Positions 11,578 to 21,129 of a stretch of DNA of 64,000 nucleotides are shown piece after piece. The notes below the pieces were generated by a model. It did no database searches and had not been told where the DNA came from. It was given only the letters and a program-made list of their open reading frames with translations. The stretch comes from Closterium sp. NIES-65 (taxonomy: Eukaryota > Streptophyta > Zygnematophyceae > Desmidiales > Closteriaceae), in NCBI GenBank assembly GCA_948144175.1, contig CANXME010001453.1, positions 1,736,001 to 1,800,000 of the forward strand, given 5' to 3'. Both the position numbers and the translations under genes were made by a program. Every line of letters begins with the position of its first letter. Within the stretch, counting starts at the first letter, position 1.

Positions 11578-11946
11578 TGTGAGGATCTAGGATCGAGCTC
11601 AGAAAAGAGAATTGTGATTTCAGATTCACCTGGGTACAACACAAGGCTATATATAGTCTCGACACAAGGCCAGTTACCCAGGTGTTACGCGAATGTTTTG
11701 AGGGTCGCGAAGCGTCCCGAACAGAACCTTCCCAAACTAAGTAGAAAGCAATTCGGTGGAAACCGAATAGGCTTGAGTTCGGTACACGTAACCTGGTTCG
11801 GTGCTATAACTATAATAGAATATAGGAATGCACCTAACCTAGGAAATCAAGCATATCTATGCATGATGAATAAAACCCAAGCTAGATGTAGCATAATAAA
11901 GTCCAGGCAAGCTAGCAAAGCCAGCATAAGCCGTCGTACTCTCACA
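11578..11946 (-). repeat. G1 5' LTR
   Basis: 369 bp, TGTGAG...CTCACA. It has a TATATATA box at 11648-11655, expected upstream of the element's transcription start. On the minus strand a TTGGTAATTAGAGC-like primer site lies just inside (about 11563-11577). The stretch 11151-11577 is the untranslated leader; no further feature is seen there. Confidence 0.94.
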
Positions 11947-12480
11947 GGAAGGCCGCTAAGAGGGTGATGTGCTACTTGTGCAGTACGTTGGGCATGGGGC
12001 TCGTGCTTGGAGGACAGAGTTGAGTTGTCCTCACTGGTCACGCAGACGCTTCTTGGGCTGACGACTTGGCTACTCAGCGGTCGTCACAGGGTTACACCTT
12101 CAGCCTTGGTTTTGGCTCTGTTTCGTGGTGGTCTACTCGCTCGTTTTTTGTTCTCAGCTCCAGCTGTAAGGTTAAGATCTACGCAGGGTTTACGGCTGCA
12201 CAGGAGTTACGCTGGCTCACCTACCTACCGACCGACCTGGGAGAGGCGCCTCGTTCTCCTCCAGTTCTGTACGTTGACAACAAGGCCATGATTGCCTTGT
12301 GTCAGGAACACAGGCTGGAGCACAAGACGAAGCACATCGCTCTGCGTTACTTCCTTGCTTGAGAGTTGCAGCAGCGTGGTCATCTTCGTCTTGCTTACGT
12401 GGCCTCTCGGGCCAACACTGCTCATATGTTCACCAAGGCTCTTCAGCCTTGTGATCATCATCGTTTCTGTACTATTCTAC
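11947..12480 (+). pseudogene. C1 RNase H fossil, right of G1
   Basis: Resumes C1 after the GGAAG target copy. Shows the RNase H blocks GHADASWADD-like, AQELRWLTYL-like and VLYVDNKAMIALC, then KHIALRYFLA and ANTAHMFTKAL, parallel to C6. RNase H removes the RNA strand during reverse transcription. Fossil. Confidence 0.85.
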
Positions 12481-12736
12481 GTCTTGTGCCTACCTGGCCT
12501 CACTTGCTCACTTCTTGACTTTGCTTGTACTGTGATCTATATACTTATACCTGCATGCTTACACTTGCTAGGTTCCGATCACTGTACTGTTTGTTCTCTT
12601 TTATATATAACTGGCCTTGTGGCCATTTGCTTGTGCTCAGAATGCGTGGTGACTTCGTGATCCACCCTGAGCTTGCTTAGCCTTTCTTGACTGGTCTGGT
12701 GACCTCTTGTTCTCCCCCACTTTGCCTATGGGGGTG
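12481..12736 (+). other. C1 3' tail with conserved motifs and polypurine end
   Basis: Non-coding tail shared with C2, C3, C5 and C6: a pyrimidine-rich TATATA-containing stretch, the GTGGTGACTTCGTGATCCACC motif, then CCCCCACTTTGCCTATGGGGG ending at the LTR. The last block combines a polypurine tract with a six-base-pair hairpin. Confidence 0.8.
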
Positions 12737-12868
12737 TGTCAAACTATATGTGCTGCTTGTTGTCTAGGCTGTAGTGGGGTAGCCCATATGGGGTACAACA
12801 CAAATTAGGGTTTTCTACTTGTACCCATCCTGCTGCTAGTTCATTCATTCGTGTTCGTTATTCTGACA
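12737..12868 (+). repeat. C1 right LTR
   Basis: 132 bp, TGTCAAAC...TTCTGACA, with the shared core GTAGTGGGGTAGCCCATATGG. It borders the minus-strand gag of X. The right boundary is inferred from TG...CA ends and the resumption of X at 12869. Confidence 0.8.
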
Positions 12869-13419
12869 GTTTCTGCAAATCTTGCAGTAAAGGCGCCGCG
12901 GCCGTCGCTCTTCAGTGTTATCGGCGTAGAAGGCAAGGCATTCCCGGTCTCTTCGCGGCGCTGGTTGCTGCTGGTCCATATCCCTTTGTTCGACGAGAAG
13001 TGCGGCGCATAGGCGGCCTCCGAGATGACCCCTGCTGTCGGAGTAGCGCCTTGCAGGGCCGAGCCCTTGGAGCACAATGTTCATGAATATTTCTTTGGAA
13101 ATGTTGCTCCCCAACTTCGCAATTTGATCGCGTAGGCTCCGAGAGAGCAGGCGGCTCGATGAAACCGAATCCTTCGGTTGGTACACACCGTTTGGGTAGC
13201 GCCAAGCGTAGAGGGCTGGATCATGTGAAATCGTATACGATCTGATGCTCAACTACTCCGCCGGCGACCTCTTCCGCAATAGAACGCCGTACGTCATCAA
13301 CGACTCGTTGTAGTACTGCGCCCGGGCGACAGCGGTATCCTCAGCGGGTCCTGAGTTGCTCCTGTTGAAATAGTGGATTATCTTCGCGTTTTGCAACAGC
13401 AGCTCCAGCTCGAAGCTCC
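12869..13419 (-). pseudogene. X: gag C-terminal part of an older copia element
   Basis: Minus-strand translation has AWRYPNGVYQ, LLSRSLRDQIAKLGSN and LVEQRDMDQQQ blocks and ends near a CKIC zinc-knuckle start at the C1 border. These suit a copia gag (helical capsid region, then zinc knuckle). C2 is inserted at its right end: GCTCC at 13415-13419 is repeated at 20681-20685. X continues left of C1, outside the window. Degraded fossil. Confidence 0.7.
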
Positions 13420-13540
13420 TGTCAAATTATAATGTTCTGTAGGCTGTAGTGGGGTAGCCTTTATGGGGTACCCAATGCTAGGGTTGCATACTTGTATCAC
13501 TTTCATTCCTTAGTCAATCATTCTCATTTCAGTTTTCTCA
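13420..13540 (+). repeat. C2 left LTR
   Basis: 121 bp, TGTCAAATT...TTTTCTCA; about seven differences from the right LTR. Confidence 0.95.
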
Positions 13541-13590
13541 TGGTATCGAGCAGGATCCCTCATGGGAACTATGCCTAGGGCCCACCAAGT
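13541..13590 (+). promoter_or_regulatory. C2 primer site and leader hairpin
   Basis: TGGTATCGAGCAGG matches the plant initiator-Met tRNA primer site. It is followed by a small stem (TCCC/GGGA, 13556-13567) and CTAGGGCCCA, an arrangement repeated in C3 and C5 with compensating changes in the stem. Confidence 0.75.
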
Positions 13591-13719
13591 CGAAAAAAAA
13601 AAATTCTTGCCCGGAGCGCGCTCTTCCCGAGTCGCGCTCCCTTCTCTGACCTCGTCGAGCCGCCCTAGCGGCCAAGTCGCGCCGCCTTAGCGGCCCCTGA
13701 TCCGTCGCCCTAACGGCTC

Positions 13720-14290
13720 CATCGCCCTACCTGCGCCTCGGCCCCGTCGCCCTACCTGCGCCCCGGCCCCGTCGCCCTACCTGCGACCCCGGCCCCGTCG
13801 CCCCCCCCCCCCCCCCCCCCCCCCCCCTACTCTTGCGACCCTGGCCCCATCGCCATACCTGCGACCCCGGCCCTAGCCCCGTCGCCCTACCTGCGCCCCG
13901 GCTCCGGCCCTGTCGCCCCGCTTGCAACCTCGGCCCCGTCGCACCACCTCCGACCCCGGCCCCGTCGCCCTACCTGCGCCCTGGCCCCGGCACCGTCGCC
14001 CTACCTGCGCACCGGCCCCGTCGCCCTACCGTCGACCCGGCCCCGTCGCCCTACCTACGGCCCGGCCCCGGCCCCGTCGCCCTACCGTCGACCCAGCCCC
14101 GTCGCCCTACCTGCGCACCGGCCCCGTCGCCCTACCTACGGCCCGGCCCCGTCGCCCTACCATCGACCCGGCCCCGTCGCCCTACCTGCGCCCCGGCCCC
14201 GGCCCCGTCGCCCTACATGCGCACAGGCCCCGTCGCCCTACCTTCGACCCGGCCCCGTCGCCCTACCTACGGCCTCGCCTTAACCGCCTA
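13720..14290 (+). repeat. C2 leader minisatellite
   Basis: More than 20 imperfect copies of an 18-27 bp unit built on CCCCGTCGCCCTACCTGCG. A run of over 25 C residues lies near 13801-13827. This is in the untranslated leader between primer site and gag. C3 and C5 carry related arrays (as their complement) in the same place. Confidence 0.85.
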
Positions 14291-14309
14291 CGCAGCCGAG
14301 CAACCCAAG

Positions 14310-14400
14310 CCGCCGGAGCCGCCCGAGCCACCCGAGCCGCCCGAGCCGCCCCAGCCGCCCCAGCCGCCTGAGCCGCCCGAACCGCCTAAGCAGCTGAGGA
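14310..14400 (+). repeat. GAGCCGCCC short tandem repeat
   Basis: A nine-base unit of the type GAGCCGCCC/CAGCCGCCC is repeated about ten times at the end of the C2 leader. No coding role can be supported. Confidence 0.7.
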
Positions 14401-14538
14401 GCCGAGCAGCGGGTGCCGCTGAGCCGCAGTTGCTGCAGAGCCGCCCGAGCTGCCCGAACCGCTCTGTCTGGTGAGCGCAGCGCTTGTGTCTCTGCACTGC
14501 CCCTGCTCTACAGTTAGCGCTACTAGTCTACTGCTGTC

Positions 14539-16000
14539 ATGGCTACCCCTAGTGTCCTCGCTTTTGACGCCGAGGGTCGAGCCATTGACTTTGACGTCTA
14601 AGTAGATGACCTGCAGCTGTTCTTGCAGTATGATAGGGCACAAGGTCTCTCCCTCTTTGACCTCACCTTTGGTGCCTCTCCTGCTCCTGCTGCTGATGCT
14701 GACGCCACTGTTCGCTCACAGTGGGCCACGCGCGATGCTGCTGCACGTCTTGCTGTGCGTCGCCACCTCCCTACCTCTGAGCGTGCGCACTTTAGTTAGT
14801 ACAAGAGTGCTCAGACCTTGTACGACGCTGTAGTTGCACGCTACTCCTCCCCTGCCACTACTGCACTGAGCCGTCTCATGCTACCGTACCTTTTCTCTGA
14901 CCTTGCTGCCTTTCCCACAGTCACTGACCTCATTACGCACCTCCGCACTAGTGACCCTCGCTACCGCGCTGCGCTTCCTGCTGACTTCTGCGCCAAGAAC
15001 CCCCCCCCCCCATGTACATCACTCTCTACTACATAGTCACTCGCCTCCCTGACTCCCTTCGCGTAGTCAGGGACCACTTTCTCTCAGTCTGTCCCACCAC
15101 TCTCATTGTTGACCTCCTCGAGAAGTCCCTCCTAGCGGCCGAGAAGAGCATAGTCGCTATAGGGGCCTCTTGTGGTGACCCGCGCACCCCCATCTTTGAG
15201 GGGTGTTCCCCCTCCCCCCTTCTGCCCTCTGTTGCCTCTGCTGCTGCGGCCAACCTCCTTGGTCTTGAGTCGGTCGGTGCGGCGTCTGCCTCTAGCGGGA
15301 GACGCCTCTCTGGCAGGGGCAAGGGGGGCAGGGGCGCTGGAGGAGCGAGCGGGGGCGGTGGAGGTGGAGGTGGAGGCGGCGGGAGGAATGGGGGTGGCGG
15401 TGGGAGTGGAGGTGGGGGTGGAGGTGTCGGTGGCGGCAGTGGAGGCGGAGGCGGCGGCGGCAGTGGCGGTGGGAGCGGAGGTGGCGGAGGTGGTGGCGGT
15501 GGAGGAGGCGTCGGAGGCGGCGGTAGTAGCGGAGGCGGCGGAGGCAGCGGAGGCGGCGGGGGTGGCGGTGCAGCTGGTCGCGGGTCTACGCAGAGGAGTG
15601 GCTCCGGTGGTGGTCCACGCCAGCAGCAGCAGCGCGGTCGTGAGACCTTGTCCCCTCAGCAGCTCCGTGAGTGGTACACTGCACGCCAGCGGGGCGGGGG
15701 CTTTGGTCCGTGCACCTACGTCCTGCGCACTGGCGACCGTGCGGGTGAGCAGTGTGGCGGTACGCACCCAACCCAGGGCTGCTTTGGCCGCCAGACGGAC
15801 GCGTGGCGTCACCAGTTCCCTGAGGCCGCAAGAATCCCTCGCTGGGGCGAGCTGTCTAGGGCGGGCCTTGCCATCTATGATCTTGATTTTGATGATATCC
15901 TTTCTGCCATGTATGCTGTGACGATTAGTGATGAGGGTGACTGTTACCGGTGTTTCCCGCCCGACCCGGGCATTGAGACTGCTGCTCTACGTACTGGTGA
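14539..16000 (+). pseudogene. C2 gag fossil
   Basis: Starts with the family-conserved ATG (MATPSVLAFDAEGR), also seen in C3 and C5. Parts: an alpha-helical capsid-like region with the RLMLPYLF and TDLITHLRTSD blocks, a conserved DHFLSVCPTTL block, a very Gly-rich segment (about 15345-15580), then a possible zinc-binding motif C-x13-C-x3-H-x4-C at 15711-15782. The zinc motif spacing differs from the usual retroelement C-x2-C-x4-H-x4-C. Fossil. Confidence 0.85.
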
Positions 16001-16089
16001 GGCTGCTCTTCTAGGTACCAGTGAGGCTCCTGCTCTTGGTGCCAGTGCGTCTGCGTCCTCAGGTGCTGGTGAGTCTGCGCTCTCAGGTA

Positions 16090-17450
16090 CCGCGTCGGCT
16101 TCGCCCTCCCTCACCTTCACACTTGACTCGGGGGCTTCTCGCTCCTTCTTTCGAGACCGCACCACACTCACGCCGCTTGGTCGGCCGGTTGCAGTCTCCT
16201 TGGCAGACCCCTCTGGGGGTCCTGTCCTTTCTCACTTCTCCACTGTCCTCCCGTGTCCGGCGGTCCCTTCTGGCACCTTGTCTAGTTTGTACCTCCCCTC
16301 GTTCCCTATGAACTTGGTAAGTGGTGCTCACCTACAGGATGCGGGGGTTCACCAGTTTTCTCCTGCGAGTCAGAGGGTGACCCACTGCACGGACGCTCGC
16401 ACAGGCCGGCACCTGGCCACGTTTACGCGTCGGCCGGGGTCGAGCCTGTACACCCTAACCACTGAGTCTCCTCGTGTGCCTGCGTCTGGTCAGGTAGCTG
16501 CGTCGGTTCAGGTATTTGGTGCAGCGTCCAGGTCTGGTCCTGAGGCTGCCCCCTGCTCGTGTCGCCTCCTGTCTCACAAGACTCTCCTCTGGCACCACCG
16601 CCTTGGTCACCCCTCCCTGCCTCGTCTCCGAGGCATGGCCTCCCGTGTCCTTGTCTCTGGTCTTCCCCGGTCCCTCCGTCCCCCTCCTCCGGGGCCTGGC
16701 CCCACCTGCGTCCCCTGTGTCGAGGGGCGGCTGCAAGCTGCCCCTCACTCCCCTCAGTTTCCCCCGGCAGAGGCCCCGCTCCAGACGCTTCACATGGACG
16801 TGTGGGGCCCAGCCCGCATCCGCGGACAGGGTCACGAGCGCTACTTCTTGCTGGTGGTTGACGACTACTCGCGTTACACCACAGTCTTCCCCTTGCGCAG
16901 CAAGGGTGATGTCACTGAGGTGCTGATCGACTGGATCCGCGCAGCTCGTCTCCAGCTCAGGAGGAGCTTCGGCTCAGACTTTCCTATTCTGCGTCTGCAC
17001 TCTGACAGAGGTGGAGAGTTCTCCTCTGGCGTTCTGTGAGCCTACTGTTGTGCGCGAGGCATCCGCCAGACCTTCACGCTTCCGGACTCTCCGCAGCAAA
17101 ATGGGAGTGCTGAACGCCGCATTGGCATGGTCATGGACGTCGCCCGTACGTCCATGATGCATGCGGCTGCCCCCCATTTTCTGTGGCCGTTTGCGGTCCG
17201 GTACCCGGCGCATCAGATCAACCTTCACCCCAGGGTCTCCATGCCGGAGACCTCCCCAACTTTGCTGTGGACGGGGAAGGTAGGCGATGCGTCTGCGTTC
17301 CGTGTCTGGGGATCTCGGGCATTTGTCCGCGACTTGTCTGCGGACAAGCTGTCCCCTCATGCTGCTCCTTGTGTCTTCCTTGACTTCCCCCCTGACGCGC
17401 CAGGGTGGCAGTTCTACCACCCCACCTCTAGTCGTGTTGTGTCCTCTTAG
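16090..17450 (+). pseudogene. C2 protease and integrase fossil
   Basis: Protease with the LDSGASRSFF active-site block near 16122-16150. The pre-integrase zinc region has LLWHHRLGHPS (about 16580-16610) and a CVPCVEGR block. The integrase core runs from DVWGPARIRG (about 16800) through DDYSRYTTVF and HSDRGGEFS to FLWPFAV. Together these cut the polyprotein and insert the cDNA (family knowledge). Fossil. Confidence 0.88.
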
Positions 17451-17599
17451 GACGTCATGTTTGACGAGTCGGTCCCCTACTACCGCCTCTTCCCCTACCG
17501 CACTCCGTCCCTCCCCCCGCCACCGCTCTTCCTTGTGCCAGGTCCCCCCCGGTAGACCCCCTGCCCCCTCAAGGTCCTGCCCCTTCAGGTGTGTCCCAG

Positions 17600-17860
17600 G
17601 TAGACGCAGTCGAGCCTGTCGAGGTTACTGGTGACTCTTGTGCTGTTGAGGGTGTGGAGCCTGAGGGTGCTACTACTGGGGGTGCTGAGTCTGGGGGTGC
17701 TGAGCCTGGAGGTGCTACACCTGGGGGTGCTGAGCCTGGGGGTAATGAGCCTGGGGGTGCTACGTGTGAAGGTACTGAGCCTGGGGGTGCGGAGCGTAAG
17801 GGAGCTGGGCCTGCTGGTGCTGTGCCTGGCGGTTCTCTGGGTGCTTCGTCTTGCCGAGAG
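17600..17860 (+). repeat. EPGGA-type pentapeptide linker of C2
   Basis: A 15-bp unit GAGCCTGGGGGTGCT and variants, about 12 copies, reads as (E/A)PGGA pentapeptides between integrase and reverse transcriptase. It occurs in the same position in C1 (two arrays), C3 and C6, so it is a lineage trait. Confidence 0.82.
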
Positions 17861-18189
17861 CCACTCTCTCCAGAGGAGCTGCGTGAGTGGTTTGCCCGGC
17901 GCTGGAGGCGGGTTGCTGGAGCTGGAGGTGCTGCGGGTACTAGAGGTTATGTTGCTGTTGAGGGAGCTGGTGCCACGAGTCCCGGAGGTGCTCGTACTGG
18001 GAGTACTGGAGTTGTTGGACCTGCGCGTACTTCTGGAGCTGGAGCTGCTGCGGGTGTTGGCGCGGAGGCTACTGCTGTTGGTCCTGGAGGCGGCCCTGTT
18101 GGGGGTATTACTGGAGCTGCTGGAGGTACAGGAGCTTGAGCTGCTACTGGTGCTGGTGCTGCCACCTGGGGTGCTCGTGCTGTCCCTAC

Positions 18190-20340
18190 TGTGTCTAGAG
18201 TCGCCGCGCGGCCTCGGCCGTACTTCGTTCCGCTCCTTCAGCAGGTTCTTGGTCTCCCGTCTTCTACTAGTCCTCCTCCTCCCTTAGAGTGTCCACAGCC
18301 TGTCCCGTCTAGTTACAGTTACAGCCGGCCTCCCCACTGCCTACTCCGTCTCCCTACACTGGTCCTACTGGAGGTCTTGCTGAGCGTCGTGAGCCTGCGT
18401 CTCGCCCTGCGTTGCCTGTCTGTGCTGCTCGCACTAGTGGTCGCAGTTCGCGTCAGCGTCCTCCTCTTGTCCCTGGCACGCAACGTATGTCTCTGCATCC
18501 GTCCACTGCTCCTCTCCGTGCTCCTTTGCCTTGTCCTCCTGAGTCTTCTCTTCCTGCTCTTGCCGACCCAGAGTCGGACTCTCTTCGTGCTGCCAGTCCT
18601 ACTGTCACGTGTCTCCTTGCTACTGTCGTCACTGACCCTTTTTTTGAGTCCACTGCTGCGTCTGCCCTAGTTGCTGAGCTCGTCAACATTGCTGCTCGCT
18701 GTCGTCTAGACTACGCTGCTAGTCTGGTCGCTGAGTCTGAGTCTGTCTGTCCTCCGTCCATCGGGGGTGAGTGTGCCCTTGGCACGGACGTCCTTGAGGA
18801 CAGGCAGGAAGAGTTCCAGTGTCTAGCTGCTGCTTCACCTCATCTCGTGTCCGTACTGCTTACCCCTGAGGGAGACCCGGATGCACTTGACATCCCGACT
18901 CCGCGCTCTTACGCGGAGGCCGTAGAGGGTCCCTACTCCTCTCAAAGGCAGGCACCTATGGATGCAAAGATGGCTTCCTGGAGGTCCACTGGCACCTACG
19001 TTGACGCAGTTCCCCCACCTGGGGCGAACATCGTCAGTGGCATGTGGATCTTCAGGGTGAAGCGGCCGCCAGGTTCTCCACCTGTCTTCAAGGCGCGGTA
19101 CGTGGCTCGTGGCTTCAGTCAGCGACGGGGAGTTGACTACTTTCAGACCTTCTCTCCCACCCCAAAGATGACCACTCTTTGGTTGCTGCTGCACATAGCC
19201 GCTCAACGCGACTACGAGCTTCACTCTCTTGACTTCAGCACTGCTTTCTTGCAGGGTAGCCTGCACGAGGAGATCTGGCTGCGCCGCCCACCTAGGTTCA
19301 CTGGGACTTTTCCTCCTGGCACCTAGTGGAGCCTCCGACGACCAGTCTACATCCTCGTGTACGTCGACGACTTGGTCTTTGCCACTTCTGACACTGCTGG
19401 ACTCGCCCACGTGAAGTCCGAGCTGCAGAAGAGACACACGTGCACAGACCTGGGTGAACTGCGCAGCTACCTTGGCTTGCAGATCACCCGGGACAGAGCA
19501 CGACGCACCATTACTCTGACTCAGTCACTCATGGTGCAGCAGGTCGTTCAGCGCTTCGGCTTCACATACTCCTCGCCTCAGGCCACTCCTCTGCCTACTT
19601 GCCACTAGCTCTCAGCTCTGCCTTTGGATGAGTCCGTAGAGTCGAGTGGCCCGTACCCAGAGCTTGTTGGGTGCTTCATGTACCTGATGACCTGCACACG
19701 ACCTGACCTTGCATACCCTCTTAGCATTCTTGCACGCTATGTTGCTCCTGGGAGACACAGACCGGAGCACACGGCTGCAGCGAAGAGGGTGTTGCTCTAC
19801 TTTGTGCAGTACGTCGGGCATGGGGCTAGTGCTTGGAGTGGGGAGTCCAGTGGTCCTCACTGGGCACGCTAACGCTTCTTGGGCTGACGACCAGGCTACA
19901 CAGCGGTCGTCACAGGGTTACACCTTCAGCCTTGGTTCCGGCTCTGTTTCGTGGAGGGCTACTAGCTCGTCTTCCGTTCTTGGCTCCAGTTGTGAGGCTG
20001 AGATCTACGCAGGAGCCATGGCTGCACAGGAGCTTCGCTGGCTCACCTACATGCTGACTGACCTCGGAGAGCCGCCTCGTTCTTCTCCAGTGCTGTACGT
20101 AGACAACAAGGCCATGCTGGACTTGTGTCGGGAGCAGCGCCTGGAGCACAGAACGAAGCACATTGCTCTCCGCTACTTTCTTGCTTGTGAGCTGCAGCAG
20201 CGTGGTCAGTTGCGACTTGCGTACCTGGCCTCTGAGCCCAACACTGCTGATATCTTCACTAAGGCACTTACCCCTTTTGATCATTAGCGCTTCTGTACTC
20301 AGCTTGGTCTTGTGCCTGCCTTGCCTCACTTGCTCACTTC
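18190..20340 (+). pseudogene. C2 reverse transcriptase and RNase H fossil
   Basis: Pro/Ser-rich lead-in, then reverse transcriptase blocks SGMWIFRVKRPPGS, YVARGFSQR, LHSLDFSTAFLQGSLHEEIWL and the catalytic VYVDDLVFAT (about 19360). RNase H follows, with AQELRWLTYM and YVDNKAMLDLC, and the C-terminal ANTADIFTKAL-type end near 20280. A little shorter than C6 around the polymerase active site. Fossil. Confidence 0.87.
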
Positions 20341-20559
20341 TTGACCTTGCTTGTACTGTCATATATATATACTCCTGCTCTTGCTTGTTTAGCCTTATAT
20401 ATATATATATATATATATGCTTCTGCATGTGAACTGGCCTTCTGGCCTTGAACTTGTGCTCGGAATGTGTGGTGACTTTGTGATCCACCCTGAGCTTGCT
20501 TTGCTTTGCTTGACTGGTCTTGTGACCTCTTGTTCTCCCCCACTTTGCCTATGGGGGTG

Positions 20560-20680
20560 TGCCAAATTATAATGTTCTGTAGGCTATAGTGGGGTAGCCT
20601 TTATGGGGTACACAATGCTAGGGTTGCATACTTGTATCACTTTCATTCCTTAGTCAATCAATCTTGTTTCAGTATTCTCA
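20560..20680 (+). repeat. C2 right LTR
   Basis: 121 bp; preceded by the CCCCCACTTTGCCTATGGGGG end block and followed by the GCTCC target copy. Confidence 0.95.
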
Positions 20681-20724
20681 GCTCCACGTATAGAAGTCTT
20701 TGCCGTTAAAACACACACTTGTTT
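20681..20724 (-). pseudogene. X: 44-bp gag island between C2 and C3
   Basis: Between two unrelated LTRs lies a short piece whose minus-strand reading (CFNGKDFYTW-like) fits the start of the X gag. It begins with the GCTCC copy of the C2 insertion and ends with TGTTT (20720-20724), the left target copy of C3. It shows that C2 and C3 hit the same old gene about 40 bp apart. Confidence 0.75.
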
Positions 20725-20847
20725 TGAGAAGAAACGAGAATGAAATGACTAAGGGAATGTTGGGTACAATTACAAACCCTAGAGAGCTGTACCCCATATG
20801 TGCTACCCCACTATAGCCTACAGTAGCTATGTCAAATAAATCTGACA
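20725..20847 (-). repeat. C3 3' LTR
   Basis: 123 bp; adjoins CACCCCCATACGCAAAGTGGGGG, the complement of the polypurine hairpin block. Confidence 0.95.
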
Positions 20848-21129
20848 CACCCCCATACGCAAAGTGGGGGAGAACAAGGGGTCACAAGACTAGTCAAGCA
20901 AAGCAAAGCAAGCTCAGGGTGGATCACAAAATCACCACACATTCCGAAAACAAGTTCAAGGCCACAAGGCCAGTTCACATGCAGGAGTACATATATATAA
21001 AGAACTAGACTAGCAAGAGCAGGTGTATATATATGCAATAGTACAAGCAAGGTCAGGAGGTGAGCAAGTGAGGCAAGACAGGCACAAGACCTAGCTGCGT
21101 GCAGAAGCGCTGATGATCACAAGGCGCAA

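Larger units (their letters stand above)
3453..11946 (-). mobile_element. G1: Ty3/gypsy chromovirus fossil inserted in C1
   Basis: Complete at both ends: LTRs 11578-11946 (5') and 3453-3822 (3'), both starting TGTGAG and ending CTCACA. They are flanked by the perfect target duplication GGAAG (3448-3452 and 11947-11951). On the minus strand a primer site of the TGGTAATTAGAGC type follows the 5' LTR and a purine-rich tract (complement of 3823-3833) precedes the 3' LTR. Order: gag, protease, reverse transcriptase, RNase H, integrase end, chromodomain. Same family as G3. N1 is inserted in gag. Broken by about ten or more lesions; the LTRs differ by a few percent, so the insertion is moderately old. 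Confidence 0.93.
1..12868 (+). mobile_element. C1: Ty1/copia fossil, left end outside window
   Basis: Copia-type element read on the plus strand. The order of parts is integrase core (from base 1), a Gly/Pro/Glu-rich linker, a reverse transcriptase remnant, RNase H (11947-12480) and the right LTR (12737-12868). The left LTR, gag and protease lie outside the window. It is interrupted by chromovirus G1 at 3453-11946. It is broken by roughly ten or more lesions and carries an internal tandem duplication. It lies in the gag of the older element X; the five bases after its right LTR (12869-12873) are the expected target copy, but the other copy is outside the window. The nested load suggests it is older than C2, C3 and C5. 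Confidence 0.85.
13420..20680 (+). mobile_element. C2: full-length Ty1/copia fossil
   Basis: 7,261 bp. Identical-length LTRs 13420-13540 and 20560-20680 (121 bp, about 94% identical) are flanked by the perfect duplication GCTCC (13415-13419 and 20681-20685). The primer site TGGTATCGAGC is at 13541, and the purine tract TATGGGGGTG adjoins the right LTR. Order: leader with GC minisatellite, gag, protease, pre-integrase, integrase, repeat linker, reverse transcriptase, RNase H, tail. All parts are present, with several breaks (roughly five to ten). LTR divergence suggests an intermediate age. Confidence 0.95.

Noticed and set aside
13801-14474. CRISPR-like regular repeats in the C2 leader
   Set aside because: Repeats are adjoining and imperfect without unique spacers, the setting is a eukaryotic retroelement, and no cas genes are present.
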